Notes under the pieces: generated by a model
What the model saw: only the letters and a program-made list of their open reading frames with translations
What the model was told of the DNA's origin: nothing
Databases searched by the model: none
NCBI GenBank assembly: GCA_949752735.1
Contig: OX457038.1
Span: 22,318,655-22,382,654, forward strand
Source: Lumbricus terrestris
Taxonomy: Eukaryota > Annelida > Clitellata > Crassiclitellata > Lumbricidae
Reading direction: 5' to 3'
Length of the DNA: 64,000 nt
Shown here: positions 51,257 through 64,000 of the stretch, piece after piece
Layout: every line of letters begins with the position of its first letter
Position numbering within the stretch: the first letter of the stretch is position 1
Translations under genes and position numbers: made by a program

Positions 51257-52800
51257 AGCTGAAATAATATCGATTGCCTATGAACTCCGAACCACTCACA
51301 GTAGGGGGCTAGACGAGATTGACCCCCAGTTAGCCAAATATGCCATAGAAGCTATTTCAATTCCTCTGTCAGAAATAATAAATTGCTCCATTGTTAGCGG
51401 AATTGTTCCTAATAGTTTGAAAATTGCCAAAATAATTCCCATCTTTAAGGCCGGAGATAGGAATCAATTAAGTAACTATCGACCAATATCTATCTTGCCA
51501 TATTTCTCCAAGTTTTTTTTAAAAGATTATTTATCGAAGAATAATGACATATCTAACAGTAAAGGATATATTGTACACAAGTCAGTATGGCTTTCGAACA
51601 GGCCACTCTACATACATGGCCGTAATGGAAATGTATGATAAAATCTCTGAAGCCAAGGAGGAAAAACACTTTTCTATGGGTGTCTTCTTTGACTTATCTA
51701 AAGCATTTGACACGGTGAATCATAAAATTCTGATAAGCAAACTTGAACATTATGGCATAAGAGGACAGAGGTGTATGTCTTGATTGGCTTATAGATTACT
51801 TAAGAAATAGAAAGCAGAGTGTCTTATATAACGGGAACATTTCACATGAAACTGATGTTACTTGTGGTGTGCCACGAGGTTCTGTACTGGGTCCACTTTT
51901 GTTCCTAATATATGTGAATGATATTTCGAACAGCTCGTCATTACTCAGCTTTGTCATGTTTGCTGATGACACCAATGTGTTTATGTCAGATAAAGTTATT
52001 GAAGTCTTGGTTAAAAAAATTAATGCCGAATTAAAACTTGTAGGCGATTGGTTTAAAGCCAACAAATTATCGCTGAACCTTGAGAAGACAAATTTTATTT
52101 TGTTCTGCTCTAAAATCAAACTTAGAACAGCAACAAATTGCAATATATCGATTAAAATAGATGAACAATGTATTTGTAGGGCATCCTCAACCAAATTTTT
52201 GGGGTGTTCACATTGATGCACAATTAACATGGAGGGAGCATATAAACTATATCCAAAAAGATATCAAAAAATATAGGCATAATCTCTCGTGTTCGACACC
52301 TTATGCCGCGAGATATACTTGTGAATTTATATTACTCTTTGATATACCCTTATATGTCATATTGTAATATTACGTGGGCTTCCACATACCACTCTCTTTT
52401 AACTATTTTGGCAACCCTGCAAAAGCGAGCTGTTCGAGTTATATGCAATGCACTTTTAGAGCCCACACTCAACCATTGTTCAGTGATTTGAAAATTCTGC
52501 CTTTTGACTACATTAATAAACTACAAATTGGAGTATTTGTGCATAAACTTCACAGGAATTTAATCATAACGAGTTTCAACCACTGATTTTGTAAAAATTC
52601 AGACGTTCATGGTCATTATACGCGATCTGTAAATAGATACCACCAAAGAAGTGTTCGTACTTTTAGTACGGACTTTTTTTGGACTACATAGTATTAGAAT
52701 ATGTGGACCGTTGATGTGGAACTCTCTGCCTATTGATCTTACTTGTGTATCTACAATGTATCAATTCAAATACAAATTGAAATTATTTCTTTTGGATACT
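51257..52800 (+). pseudogene. Jockey-like LINE reverse transcriptase, frameshifted
   Basis: In order, with frame changes: GLDEIDPQLAKYAIEAISIP, IIPIFKAGDRNQLSNYRPIS, YGFRTGHSTYMAVMEMYDKI, FDLSKAFDTVNHKIL (motif A), CGVPRGSVLGPLLFLIYVND (motif B), FVMFADDTNVFM (motif C), NKLSLNLEKTNFILF (motif D), LGCSH/WGVHIDAQLTWREHINYI, YMSYCNITWAS, LQKRAVRVICN, and near 52710 GPLMWNSLPIDL-like remnants. Frame breaks near 51520, 51780, 52190, 52300 and 52480. Confidence 0.85.
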
Positions 52801-53025
52801 ATTGCATAAATGCACAAAATGGTTTGTTTTGATGTGCACTACCTACACGTGCACTGTTGTGTTCTCTTACTGTTGTGTTTTTAGTTTTTTTAGTTTAGTT
52901 TGTTTGTTGTTTTGTTTTTCCCCACTTGTTTGAGTTGCTTAGCTTACATTCAATGCACTTCAATAAACTTGTAAACTGGAATAGATTGTGTTACACCTTG
53001 ATCATATACAACTGTCTATAAACAT

Positions 53026-55331
53026 TAGGGTGATTCACGTCACAATGGGGAAAAAATTATTTTTTATTTTTGGCTGACATAGTAGATAATTTTGTTCCTT
53101 TGATCTTATTCAGCACTGCAACCAAATTTCACTGTAATATATTAATGTTTACTGGGTGCTCAATGCCCCTGAAATATTACATGGGACATACATGAAGAAA
53201 ACAATGCACCTGCCATTGACGAGACCTGGAATACAGCAATTCTTATTAGATAAAGCTACAATCCTGAAAGTAAGAATTATGCACACAGTCAAAGGCCATA
53301 CATAAACAATCAAGTCTTGCTTTGTTGTTTATTATAAAGAAACCTGCTGAATTTTTATATATATTCTGAGCTGCAACATCATTGTTATAAAGCATGAATA
53401 TGTCTCCATACATGTATGCCTATGAAAAGTGCAACTGGATATATTTTTAGCTGTCCATGCATTGTTCTTGGCAGTGAGAGAAAGATAGCTAAATGCATTT
53501 TTATACACTATTCTTAAATTAAAGTTTTTAAAATTTTTCATTCCATGAGTGTTGGTGAAAATGCCATTTTTCTGAATTTTGAGTGGAAGAGTCTTTTTCA
53601 CTACTGCAACAAGGTTGAAAACAGAACTTTGGTTGATTGGAAAACCAGAAGTTACCCTTCCTATATTAATGTATTGCCTACAAGAGGTCACACCCTACAG
53701 ACTTTTCTACTTTTTCATCATTGCAATTTTTGAAGAAGGCTGTGTAAAAGAGCTTGAAAATCAAGTCAATCTGAATTTGGAATAAGGCACGAATCCATAA
53801 AGCAGTTCAGTCTATAAAATGTCATAGGAAAGAGTTTAGACTTTAGAGATAAAGATAACAGAAGCAACAACTCTGAGTCACAAAAAAGTGAGAAGTATTT
53901 GTTGAAAGTACATCTCGTTTTTGATATTGCATTAAGTAAGGTGAGCAAGTTATCAAAATTGATAAGTATAATCAATTTTTTTAGCAGATCAGCAAACTGA
54001 CATGCCACAGCTATCCATGCTCTCACGTTTACACATGTAGATCTTGAAAATACATGAAATTCAGTGGAAATTCTTCTCTCAGAGTCTGTCTGTCAATTGA
54101 AATTGATTTCTGATACTACAAGTCCTGAAACAATAGGTGACTTTTGTCCTTCATGCAACCAGATGCACCTTTTTGCCTGAAATGACAAACTCCATCACCA
54201 GCTGTCTCTTCTTGAATCAGTAGGCACAATTCCATCACATTCTTCTCTTGCTGACAATTGATGGCATGCGATGATCAATTGAAAGTGATATAGAACTTTC
54301 GTCTGCATTTTAGCAATTTACTTAAATTGCAGTGGTAACTGCCAAAATGGTGAACTTCCTGTCTGACAAGTTTATGTGATCCAATGCAGATCCTGCTTTG
54401 AAGAATGAATTGTTTATCGCTGCTGTATCTTCTTGTTAACCTTCAGGAAGAGTAGATTATTCAAATGTTTTTGTAGTACATTGAGATCTTGACTTCTTTA
54501 ATCATTATTATCAGTGTTGTCCATCGTCATCGTCTTCGTCACTATCCTCTTCGTCATCATTCAAGTCACTGCTCCTGTAGTCTCTAGTTGCTCTAGTTGC
54601 CTGGTTACTCAAACAAGATCCTTTAGCTGATTTTCTTATCATTTTTATCTTATACCTGGCTTGTAGTATCTCATCTTTTTCTCTGCAACTCTCTCAATGA
54701 CTCCGCATTGACAACAGTCAAGCTCATTTTTCATGATTCTTGCTGATCTGCTAAAAAAACTGATTATACTTATCAATTTTGATAACTTGCTCACCTTACT
54801 TAATGCAATATCAAAAACGAGATGTACTTACAACAAATACTTCTCACTTTTTTGTGACTCAGAGTTGTTGTTTCTGTTATCTTTATCTCTAAAGTCTAAA
54901 CTCTTTCCTATGACATTTTATAGACTGAACTGCTTTATGGATTCGTGCCTTATTCCAAATTCAGATTGAAACTTGTAGTTGTAAGTTGTACAAGGCTACA
55001 AGTCGATCGGGCAGCATAGGATTCCTGTTGAATTGTGGACTTTTCTAAGTTAATTTGTTAATTAGTCTGAATTCTTATCTCCATTTTGAGTTACTAAAAA
55101 CTCAATTATTTGTATCATTCAACTTTATTTAGTGTGTGCTATATCACATGGCCATTATCTCAATTTGTAACTTTGAATACAACTATATGTTAACTTTGTG
55201 CTCATTGAGCATAACCTAAAATGAATTTAATTTCGAAATTTCTTGTACATAATTTAATCTGTACCCAAAAGGAACAAAATTAGCAACTATGCTCATTAAA
55301 TTTCAAAAATAATTTTTTCTGAATCACCCTA
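53026..55331. mobile_element. hAT element with internal 235-bp inverted repeat, TSD ATAAACAT
   Basis: Ends TAGGGTGATTCA and TGAATCACCCTA. Exact ATAAACAT at 53018-53025 and 55332-55339. Inside, 53770-54008 and 54733-54969 are near-identical inverted copies separated by about 725 bp. Both encode the same meaningless frame, which proves the duplication. No transposase is recognised. Confidence 0.9.
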
Positions 55332-55359
55332 ATAAACATATACTGTTATGCAGAAAGTT

Positions 55360-55807
55360 AATGATTGATTGATTGATTGATTGATTCTTCATGTACTTAG
55401 GGCGACCCTGTTTGCGGAACCTTACGTTCCTTTGGGCTTACCCCTTTGACATCAATGCATGTGACAGCCACATGCAGACAACAAGGAACTATACAGCTGG
55501 CATTAGTTCCTTGTTGTCTGCATGTGGTCTCCTGCACCAACTCTATGCTGATGACGTGCAGGCTTATGCTCACTGCTTTTCCGCTGATGCATTGTCCACT
55601 GTGTCTTTAATGTCCGATGCCATTGATGCTCTCTCATCAAGGATGGCATCTAATCGTTTGCACTAAATCCCTCTAAAACTCAGTTCATCTGGTTTGGTAC
55701 TCGCAGGCAATTGGCATCCATTGATCTGCACTTAATAACAGCAACTTTCCCTGATATCGCGTTCTCTCTAACAGTGTGAGACTTTGGAATTACTTTGGAT
55801 CAAGAGC

Positions 55808-55844
<37 letters not shown>

Positions 55845-55965
55845 TACTTTATTGATCATCGTAAACATGTATATGTATACATACAGTATAGCACAAAAAA
55901 CAGTAGAACTTTGAAAATGTCACATGCATTGATGTCAAAGGGGTAAGCCCAAAGGAACGTAGTGG
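55360..55965. repeat. Fold-back around a LINE-B fragment
   Basis: (GATT)n at 55362-55385 with TACGTTCCTTTGGGCTTACC at 55428-55447 is mirrored by (CAAT)n at 55809-55840 and GGTAAGCCCAAAGGAACGTA at 55941-55960. Between them LINE-B reads HQLYADDVQAYAHCFSADAL and SRMASNRLH, then FGTRRQLASIDLH after a frameshift. A perfect 23-bp hairpin (arms 55468-55490 and 55505-55527, 14-nt loop) starts the LINE part. Confidence 0.8.
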
Positions 55966-56042
55966 ACATAGTACGCAATCGTATAGTTTTTGTGTGTCCA
56001 ATACTAATGCTATACTGCTCTATGTCCAAAAATTGTCACCCC

Positions 56043-56080
<38 letters not shown>

Positions 56081-56999
56081 TACTCATATTTAATTTAAAT
56101 TATGATCAAAATAAATATTATGATCATACTATGAAAAAACAGTGTTGTCCGAAAATGTAAATTTAATCGCCATCAATGAAACAAGGAAAAACATTTTCGT
56201 CACCAAATCTTAAAATTTGTTTTTCTCAGTTTCGCAAAAAGTGGACATAGAACTATGTAGTTCTATAGGCGCGATATGATTAAAATGGAATCAGTGGCAG
56301 AAAACTCGTTTTAAACGGAAGACTCGTACTTAAAACTAGTGATGCATTCTTTGGCAAATATAATATTCCAACAAAGAATTTGAGTATTATCGTGGCAATT
56401 CTTTGCTCAATATTATCGCCTGCATGCGAACCAAAACATGCGTTAAACGCTAGCGATTAGCCGTCGACATCGGCCGCATCGCATCGTCCATTAGTCGGGC
56501 TGCGGAAGCTTTCGACCCGGAAAAAATTGGCAACAAGCTAGAAATAGAAAATAATTAAAGATAAAATTATAATATAACTAGAAAATGGTCCCCAGCCTCT
56601 CAAATCTCCTGATAACTCATTTTATTAGAGAAAGTTGAAGGCATAAAATCGCAATGCTATTTCAGCGGTGTACCACGGACTTCTTTGTTTTTCTATTACC
56701 GCTTCCAATCACTTATTTGTAAACAAGTCGCGTTGCAGAGCCCTCAGACCAAGAAAATAATGGGCAAAAAGCTGATTTCTTTGTTTTTCATAAAGGGTTT
56801 TATGTATACATTGAAATAAATTACCCCCAGATAAAATCAAACCAGCCAGATTTATTAATAAGCCGAATAGTGAAGGCCATGACTTCCGCAGCGCTTTTTC
56901 CGACTACCCCAGGGGAATACCGCAAATATTGGACTAGTCACGTTGATGTGACATTCGCTGTACATTCCTGGGATCTGCGGAAATGCGACCGCATCTAAA
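55966..56999. other. Mostly unassigned
   Basis: (TA)n at 56048-56077. The rest shows no recognisable frame or repeat. Confidence 0.5.
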
Positions 57000-57245
57000 C
57001 TTTCGGGGTGAGGGTGTGGGGAGTGGTGGGGGTGCATTTTCCCAAAAACACAAATTTCACGGGTGGCGTACGGGTGGCGGTCGGAGTGTGGGGTGGGTGG
57101 GGTGGGTGGGGTGGAGGGGTGGGTTGAGCGATGGGATGGGAATTGGGGGTCAGGGGTGGGGTGGGAAATTTCACGGGTGGCGTACTGGTGGAGGTCGGAG
57201 TGTGTTGTGGGGTGGGGTTGAGGTGGGGTTGTGGTCGGGAGCCGA
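57000..57245 (+). repeat. G-rich GGGTGGGG tract
   Basis: Repeated GGGTGGGTGGGGTGGG words with closely spaced G3-G4 runs, strongest at 57085-57126, and two copies of AATTTCACGGGTGGCGTAC (57052-57071, 57169-57187). The plus strand fits the G-quadruplex rule (four or more G3 runs with 1-7 nt loops). Confidence 0.8.
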
Positions 57246-57480
57246 TCGAATCCTAAATTTACCCCATCTAATGAAGAATAATCAAGACTTAGCCATACTA
57301 TATGATTAAGTAGCCTACTGCAACTCAGTCCTTTATGGCTCCCTGCATCTAATGAAGAATAATCAAGACTTACTCTGACTTAGTCATACTATGGCTCCCT
57401 GCATCCTTCCTTCAACCACTGTTCTCCATTATGCTGCAAAGCTGATCAAAAACTTCAATCATCATGACCACAAATAAATC
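57246..57480 (+). pseudogene. CR1/L2-like LINE scrap
   Basis: AYCNSVLYGSLH at 57315-57350 and LPSSTTVLHYAAKLIKNFNH at about 57405-57470 resemble the conserved LDYCNSLL ... LQRVQNAAARLI region of LINE RTs. A 27-bp phrase CATCTAATGAAGAATAATCA occurs twice (57268 and 57346). Confidence 0.5.
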
Positions 57481-57959
57481 ACGTCCTAAAAGTTGGGGGA
57501 CCATAATGATAAAGTCAATGGGACCACTCAAAAGTTGGGAGGGACGCGTCCTGTGGGTCCCATAGGGTGGTTGCGCCTATGAATGGCAGCATTTTAAGGT
57601 GTCATCCTAACAAAATAGCAGTACTTTTTCAGTGTCCCTTCAGAAACTGTTTGAATTTTCACATTGCAATGGCAGCATTTTAAGGTGTCATCTTAACCAA
57701 ACAGCTGTACTTTTTCAGTGTCCCATCAGAAACTTTTTGAACTTAAACATTGCAATGGCAGCATTTTAAGGTGTCATCTTTAAAAAGCTGTACTTTATCA
57801 GTGCCTATATGAGTGGCCAAAGACTTGAATAAATATACGCAATACTTTAACAAATATTTTTGTGGGAGTTTCCACACTGTAATGGTATCCTTTCAGGATG
57901 CCATTTTAGCAAAACAACTCCATTATTTCAGTACTGATAAAAAGTATTTTAGGATTTCA

Positions 57960-57990
<31 letters not shown>

Positions 57991-58830
57991 ATAATTATAA
58001 TTACAATAAAATATCTTTATGTATCGAGTTCAGCAGCTCAGTTCTGTTGTTGCTGGGTTATTCTAATGAATAACTGCAGACGTGATTATTTAAGTTGACT
58101 TTTAAGCACTATAATCAGCTTATCCCTGTTTCCCAATATGATCTTGAATTGCTGATACACTTTCCGAAATCATATGGTACACAAATCAACCAAGAACTAA
58201 TAAACTGCTGGTACCAAAATATGATAGCCACAATACAGTAATGATGTTGTTTTAATAGGTGTTCTAATAATAGGATCAAAACATTTTGAAATTTGACAGT
58301 TTAAAATTTGAGAGATAGCAACGGAGAGAAGCCATTCAGTTGTACAAAAATAGTATTTGTACAAAAATTAACAGTAAGTTATACTCATTTTAGCCGAATT
58401 GTGTCATAAATAATAATAGTAAAAATTACTATAACCATATAATAGATTATAATATTGCGGTATATTAATATAATAGTTCATGTAATGCAATGATGTAAAC
58501 AGCAACTAAAAACTATTATCATTTTGACGCATTTTTCTGGAGGGGATGTCATCTCTGTTTTTATGTAGAAAAAATGGTGTTTATACAAATATATACAGTA
58601 AGTTATACTCATTGCAACATAATAGTATCATATATTGTGGTAGTATTAAATAATGTCATTATAATCATATAATAGTAAATAATATCACGGTATATTATAA
58701 CACTTCATGTAAAACAATGATGAAAACAGTAACTAAAAAATATCATTTTGTGAAATTTTTCTAGGGGGGGAATGTCAATCCTGGGGGGGAACTTTCCCCC
58801 CCAGAGACGTCTAGATTAAACACTGTTCAT
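57480..58830. repeat. Tandem arrays, related to elements at 32 kb and 45 kb
   Basis: 57590-57800 holds about three 85-90 bp units with AATGGCAGCATTTTAAGGTG and TCATC(T)TAA. The same words occur, more diverged, inside the hAT at 32250-32470. 58330-58830 holds two units of about 230 bp as at 45230-45690, ending GATTAAACACTG. The right end looks like a transposon terminus, but I found no matching left end. Confidence 0.65.
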
Positions 58831-59935
58831 TCACGGTTGTGACATCAACTGTAGGCCTATATATGTGATTCGTTTCCATCATAAAGCAATTCGATCTATA
58901 TTGTCTTACCCATCCAACTTGCTCTGTGATGTGCACGAGGTTTATGAACTGCTAGCGAATTGCTCAATCCATCTATGGATACCAAGAGCTGAGGAAATTC
59001 TTGATGTCATAATTAGAGGATGGCCACACTGAAGCTGTTCAGTAATGAATTCCTATGATTTATTAGATGCAGACTGCAGTAGCATTAAATTTTGTCGAGG
59101 GTTTGGTTGACGGTTAACAAGATTGGAACATTCATCTTTAATGGCTTGAAGAGCTTAATTACAGACCATGGTCAAAAATTTACCAAGGACGCAAAGAATG
59201 CACCAGGCAACAGGACTTTAAAAGATTTCCGTGATGTCAACAAGACGTTACGACTGATGGCTGATGTAGAAGGGTGCAAGGCACCTCAAGATCTATAATA
59301 ATATGCAGTTATTCAAGGCCATTGTCTCAAAGCATTTGCCAATAATTAATGCATCACACTGCCATGACTTCAAAAGGTCCAAACTGCAACGGTTGATTTC
59401 TGTCCTGGTCCTGAGGTCAACTTTGGCACACCAAAATGTTAGTACTTCCACCAACTAGATAAGAAATCAGACTGACAACCTGTTAACCATATCCATATCC
59501 ACTCCAGTGATGATTATTGTCATGTAGAGGTAGCAGCCTGCCATCCCAGTGCACGACAGATTTACATCATTGATTTGCTTGAGAGCTTAACTGTCGTCCT
59601 TATGTTTGAAAAACCTCATTAACGAACACAATAAGGTTGCATGTTTGTAGATTTCAGTATTTCAGAGAATATAATGGTATTAAACAATACATAAGCATGC
59701 CAGTGGGATCAAAGTGTGGACCTCCGAAATTTTCAAGCTCAGAGACATCGTACGTATAATTTGTGACAACTTACACAAATTGTATGAGCTTTGGGGACCT
59801 CTAAATATTTTTCAAATGTCTTGAAATTTGGCAGGTATTATGATATTATCATAGGACCATAACGAAACTTTTTGGAGGGACTGCATTTCAAGTTTCAAGA
59901 AAAATATTTTTCCTGTGCAATCGTGGGACACCCTA
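58831..59935. other. No gene recognised
   Basis: A 68-codon frame at 59092-59298 (MSRVWLTVNKIGTFIFNGLK...) has no domain I know. The remainder lacks structure. Confidence 0.45.
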
Positions 59936-60540
59936 GTATGTAAGTATGTATGTAGGTATGTATGCACGTATATATGTATGTAAGTATTATGAAAGTATGT
60001 ATGTCAGCATGCATGTATGTAAGTATCTAAGTATGTATGTAAGTATGTATGTGAGCATGTGTGCATGTATGGAAGCATATATGTAAGTATGTACGTCAGC
60101 ATGTATTTATGCATGCAAGTATTTATGTAAGAATGTTGTATGTATCTAGGTATGCATGTGTAAGTATGTATGTAAGTGTGTCTGTAAGTCAGTATGTATG
60201 TATGTATGTAAGTATCAAGTAAGTATGCATGTTAGCGTGTATGTATGTAGATATGTATGTTTGTATGTAAGTATGCATTTATGTATATATGTATATATAT
60301 ATGTAGGTCATTATGTATGTACTGTAAGTTTGTATGTAAGTATATATATATGTATGCATGTATGTTCGTATGTATGTATGTACAAACGTACTTAGGTACT
60401 TACGTATGTTTGTATCTTATGCTTACATACATACTTGAACACATACTCATTTACATAACTATACATACATATTTACATGAATATATACATACATAGTTAT
60501 TACATACATACATACAAACATACATACATACATACACTGG
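59936..60540. repeat. ATGT/ACAT microsatellite
   Basis: Imperfect ATGT units, many with AAGTATGT variants, switching to ACAT after about 60420, so the two halves are complementary and could fold back. Confidence 0.9.
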
Positions 60541-60555
60541 CCCTAAATGTAAACA

Positions 60556-60652
60556 GACGGGGGGTAATGGCGCGGGAATGTCCCACGGGGGTAATGGTCG
60601 GGGGTAGTGGCAGGGGGTAATGGCCGGGATAATGGGCCGGGGGTACCATGTT
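60556..60652 (+). repeat. GGGGGTAATGGC minisatellite
   Basis: About six units of 13-17 bp (GGGGGTAATGGCGCG, GGGGGTAATGGTC, GGGGGTAGTGGCA). Next to a microsatellite, as in the terminal-tandem element at 6.2 kb, but no inverted partner array is seen. Confidence 0.75.
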
Positions 60653-61131
60653 CCCTCAAAGGTTTGCCAAAAGTTGAATCTCTTGTGCAGCAATTTACAG
60701 TTTCATTTTTTAGTGCACAATTTTGCGGCAGAAATGAAACAAACACAATTTCGATAGGTTACAGAATAATTATCAAAAAACTGTGCTGCAAATGTCCGTG
60801 TTTGTGTGTGTGTTTGTGTGTGTTTGTGCATTTGCATGTGTTTGTGTGTGTTTTTTGTGGGTCTTGCATTTATGTCTTCCAAATAAGTCATCAGCTATAG
60901 AACTAATTCGCTTCCGCTTTCATGCAGAAAGAATAACTTCGTCCGTATTAACTGTAGGCCTATGCCATCATCGGCGCCCGGGTATAGGTTTGCAGGGAAG
61001 GGGAAGCAAGACACAGTAGGCATAGTTAAACTTTTTAGCAAGAGCTTGAAAATTGCCAAGAGGCAAATTAAGAACAGCTTTTCAAATGTTAATTTCTTTG
61101 TTTCATTTTATGTATCATTAGTAGGCTAGAC

Positions 61132-62421
61132 CAGGGGTTCTCAACCGGTGTGTCGCGACACACTGGTGTGTCGCGACTTGACCGGCGGTGTGTCGCGTAA
61201 AAGTGGTGTGTCGCTGGTGTGTCGCGAAGAATTGGTGTGTCGCGAATTAATAATAATGATAATAAAAATTATCCTCGTTTCTTTTCCAAACTGACACAAC
61301 GCAGTTAGGTCTATGATTACGTGAAATGATCCTAAATAACGCCAGTCTGCTAAATTCTCACAGCGCACGTCCGTTGTTCTTGCATTATACACTGACTTGC
61401 TTTACCTACAGGTAATTTAGAAGTTTAGCGGATGACTGCAATGAGAATTGTTGCGCTTTATTTATCTATCTATTTTACTGCGGTCTGGGGTAGTTAATTA
61501 TGACGTTCATGTTCAACGGATATGACATAGGGCCTATGTAAACACGTTTGCGATCGCACCTGCTAGAAAACTTGTACCCGTTAACCTAGGCTGAGTCAGC
61601 AATCGAAATGGAAAAATTTATGGGTAAGAAAACGTAAATTTAGCCATCCTCATCAGATGCTGATATTAAGAAGACAAGGTGGATGTTGAACCCATTCCTC
61701 AGATAAAACATCAATGGAGCAGAATTGAACAACACTGAACAGGGAACACTTGTTGAGCTGCAATGTGATTCCAGAATGAAGGACATGTATAAGCAATTAT
61801 CAAGAACTCAGTTCTGGGCAAAGACGTACAAGGAAGAACATTACAAATCACTTGCAAGCAAAGCTATCAAGGAGCTGGTTTCCTTTCATAGCTACTACTT
61901 ATCTGAACAGGGCTTTTCTCAGATGATCAACATAAAGAACAAGAATCGGAACAAACTTGTCGGAGGTGCCCTCTCAGCCTGCTTACGAGTTGCACTTACA
62001 AAATTGTGGAACCGCCTTTTAATATGATCTAAAGAAAAATTCAAGAACAAAGATCCAATTAACTGTTAGGACTACAAGGTCTTAGTAATTAGGTGACTAA
62101 ATTGACGTCGAGTTGTAGAAACGACTAAGCTTATAGATTGGGATAAGAAGAAGAATTTAGAATTTTAGAATCATAAAAATTGGAAAGAAATTCAATATAA
62201 TTATTCTCATTTATTAAAAATGTCAGCAGTTTAGCATTTTAGAAGGATAAATACGTTTTAGAGCAAATTAATTTTGAAATAAATAGACATGTTTAACTTT
62301 GACAGTTTTTATATTTTTACGACATTTAGAGATCTACATAATATGACGATTGAATGGTGTGTCGCCAAATTTGATAGCAAGTTTAAGTGTGTCGCGGAAC
62401 GAAAAAGGTTGAGAACCCCTG
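61132..62421 (+). mobile_element. Charlie-like hAT with transposase remnant, TSD GGCTAGAC
   Basis: Ends CAGGGGTTCTCAACC and GGTTGAGAACCCCTG. Exact GGCTAGAC at 61124-61131 and 62422-62429. Subterminal GTGTGTCGCG words repeat about five times at the left and occur inverted-equivalent at the right. The plus strand has a MEKFMGKK start near 61608 and, after a large internal deletion, a hAT C-terminal dimerisation region at 61725-62027 (QLSRTQFWAKTYKEEHYKSL, YLSEQGFSQMINIKNKNRNK). Middle catalytic regions are missing. Confidence 0.9.
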
Positions 62422-62429
62422 GGCTAGAC

Positions 62430-64000
<1,571 letters not shown>

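Larger units (their letters stand above)
47640..52978 (+). mobile_element. Two-ORF Jockey-like LINE, near full length
   Basis: ORF1 at 47715-48552, a cysteine-containing leader at 48689-49090, AP endonuclease at 49111-49812, linker at 49830-50443, an RTE fragment insertion (50444-51256), RT at 51257-52800, and a 3' end AATGCACTTCAATAAACTTG near 52978. The fragments at 3.2-5.8 kb and 7.4-9.3 kb belong to related LINEs. Several frameshifts, so inactive, but the most complete LINE of its type here. Confidence 0.85.

Noticed and set aside
59092..59298. 68-codon frame as a gene
   Set aside because: No domain, no splice context, and length expected by chance.

Overview
This is animal (metazoan) nuclear DNA. 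There are no bacterial operons or ribosome binding sites. The window is dense with non-LTR retrotransposons, tRNA-derived SINEs, hAT, Tc1/mariner and other inverted-repeat DNA transposons, long microsatellites and satellite-like arrays. The mix of L2/CR1, Jockey-like, RTE-like and other LINE families with hAT, mariner and a Merlin/ISXO2-type transposase, plus the very frequent word TAGGCCTA, suggests a marine invertebrate. An echinoderm or hemichordate is a guess from memory, not shown. I see no complete host gene. The only candidate host exon is an Ig-like reading frame on the minus strand near 41.4-41.6 kb.

Layout. 0-2.6 kb: RTE-like LINE split by a hAT element whose removal restores the reading frame. 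3.2-5.8 kb: minus-strand LINE 3' end carrying a mariner with a transposase ORF. 6.2-9.5 kb: an element with terminal tandem repeats, then a LINE reverse-transcriptase fragment that received an RTE tail, a SINE, an inverted duplication and a hAT (itself hit by a smaller hAT), with a second SINE family beside it. 9.9-11.2 kb: decayed mariner. 12.1-17.1 kb: minus-strand RTE-like LINE split by two hATs. 18.3-23.2 kb: near full-length L2 LINE inside an inverted-repeat element and itself split by an antisense LINE. 23.4-25.4 kb: GTTCC satellite. 26.7-30.9 kb: Merlin/ISXO2-type transposase pseudogene cut by a complete but mutated RTE-like LINE. 32-38 kb: hAT, a CCGG-flanked element, pieces of a LINE with an unusual C-terminal domain, and a probable solo LTR. 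35-41 kb: several elements whose ends are short tandem words. 41.6-47.6 kb: several copies of one CR1/L2-like LINE, interrupted by two hATs and two long-inverted-repeat elements. 47.6-53 kb: near-complete two-ORF Jockey-like LINE with a nested RTE fragment. 53-55.3 kb: hAT with an internal fold-back. 55.3-64 kb: fold-back LINE debris, G-rich DNA, tandem arrays, a Charlie-like hAT and an 85-unit GT repeat.

The sequences do not form a pathway. They form a stratigraphy of insertions. Eleven hAT insertions carry 8-bp duplications (nine exact, two with one mismatch). Several have an empty-site sequence that can be read off and restores a protein motif, so relative ages can be ordered. The most unusual signal is a set of elements at 35-41 kb (and perhaps 6.2 kb). 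Three share a homologous core of GAAGCTGGAT repeats but end in different 14-17 bp tandem words, most built on GGACAA. A SINE family shares its 3' tail with the CR1/L2-like LINE, which points to that LINE as its mobilising partner.
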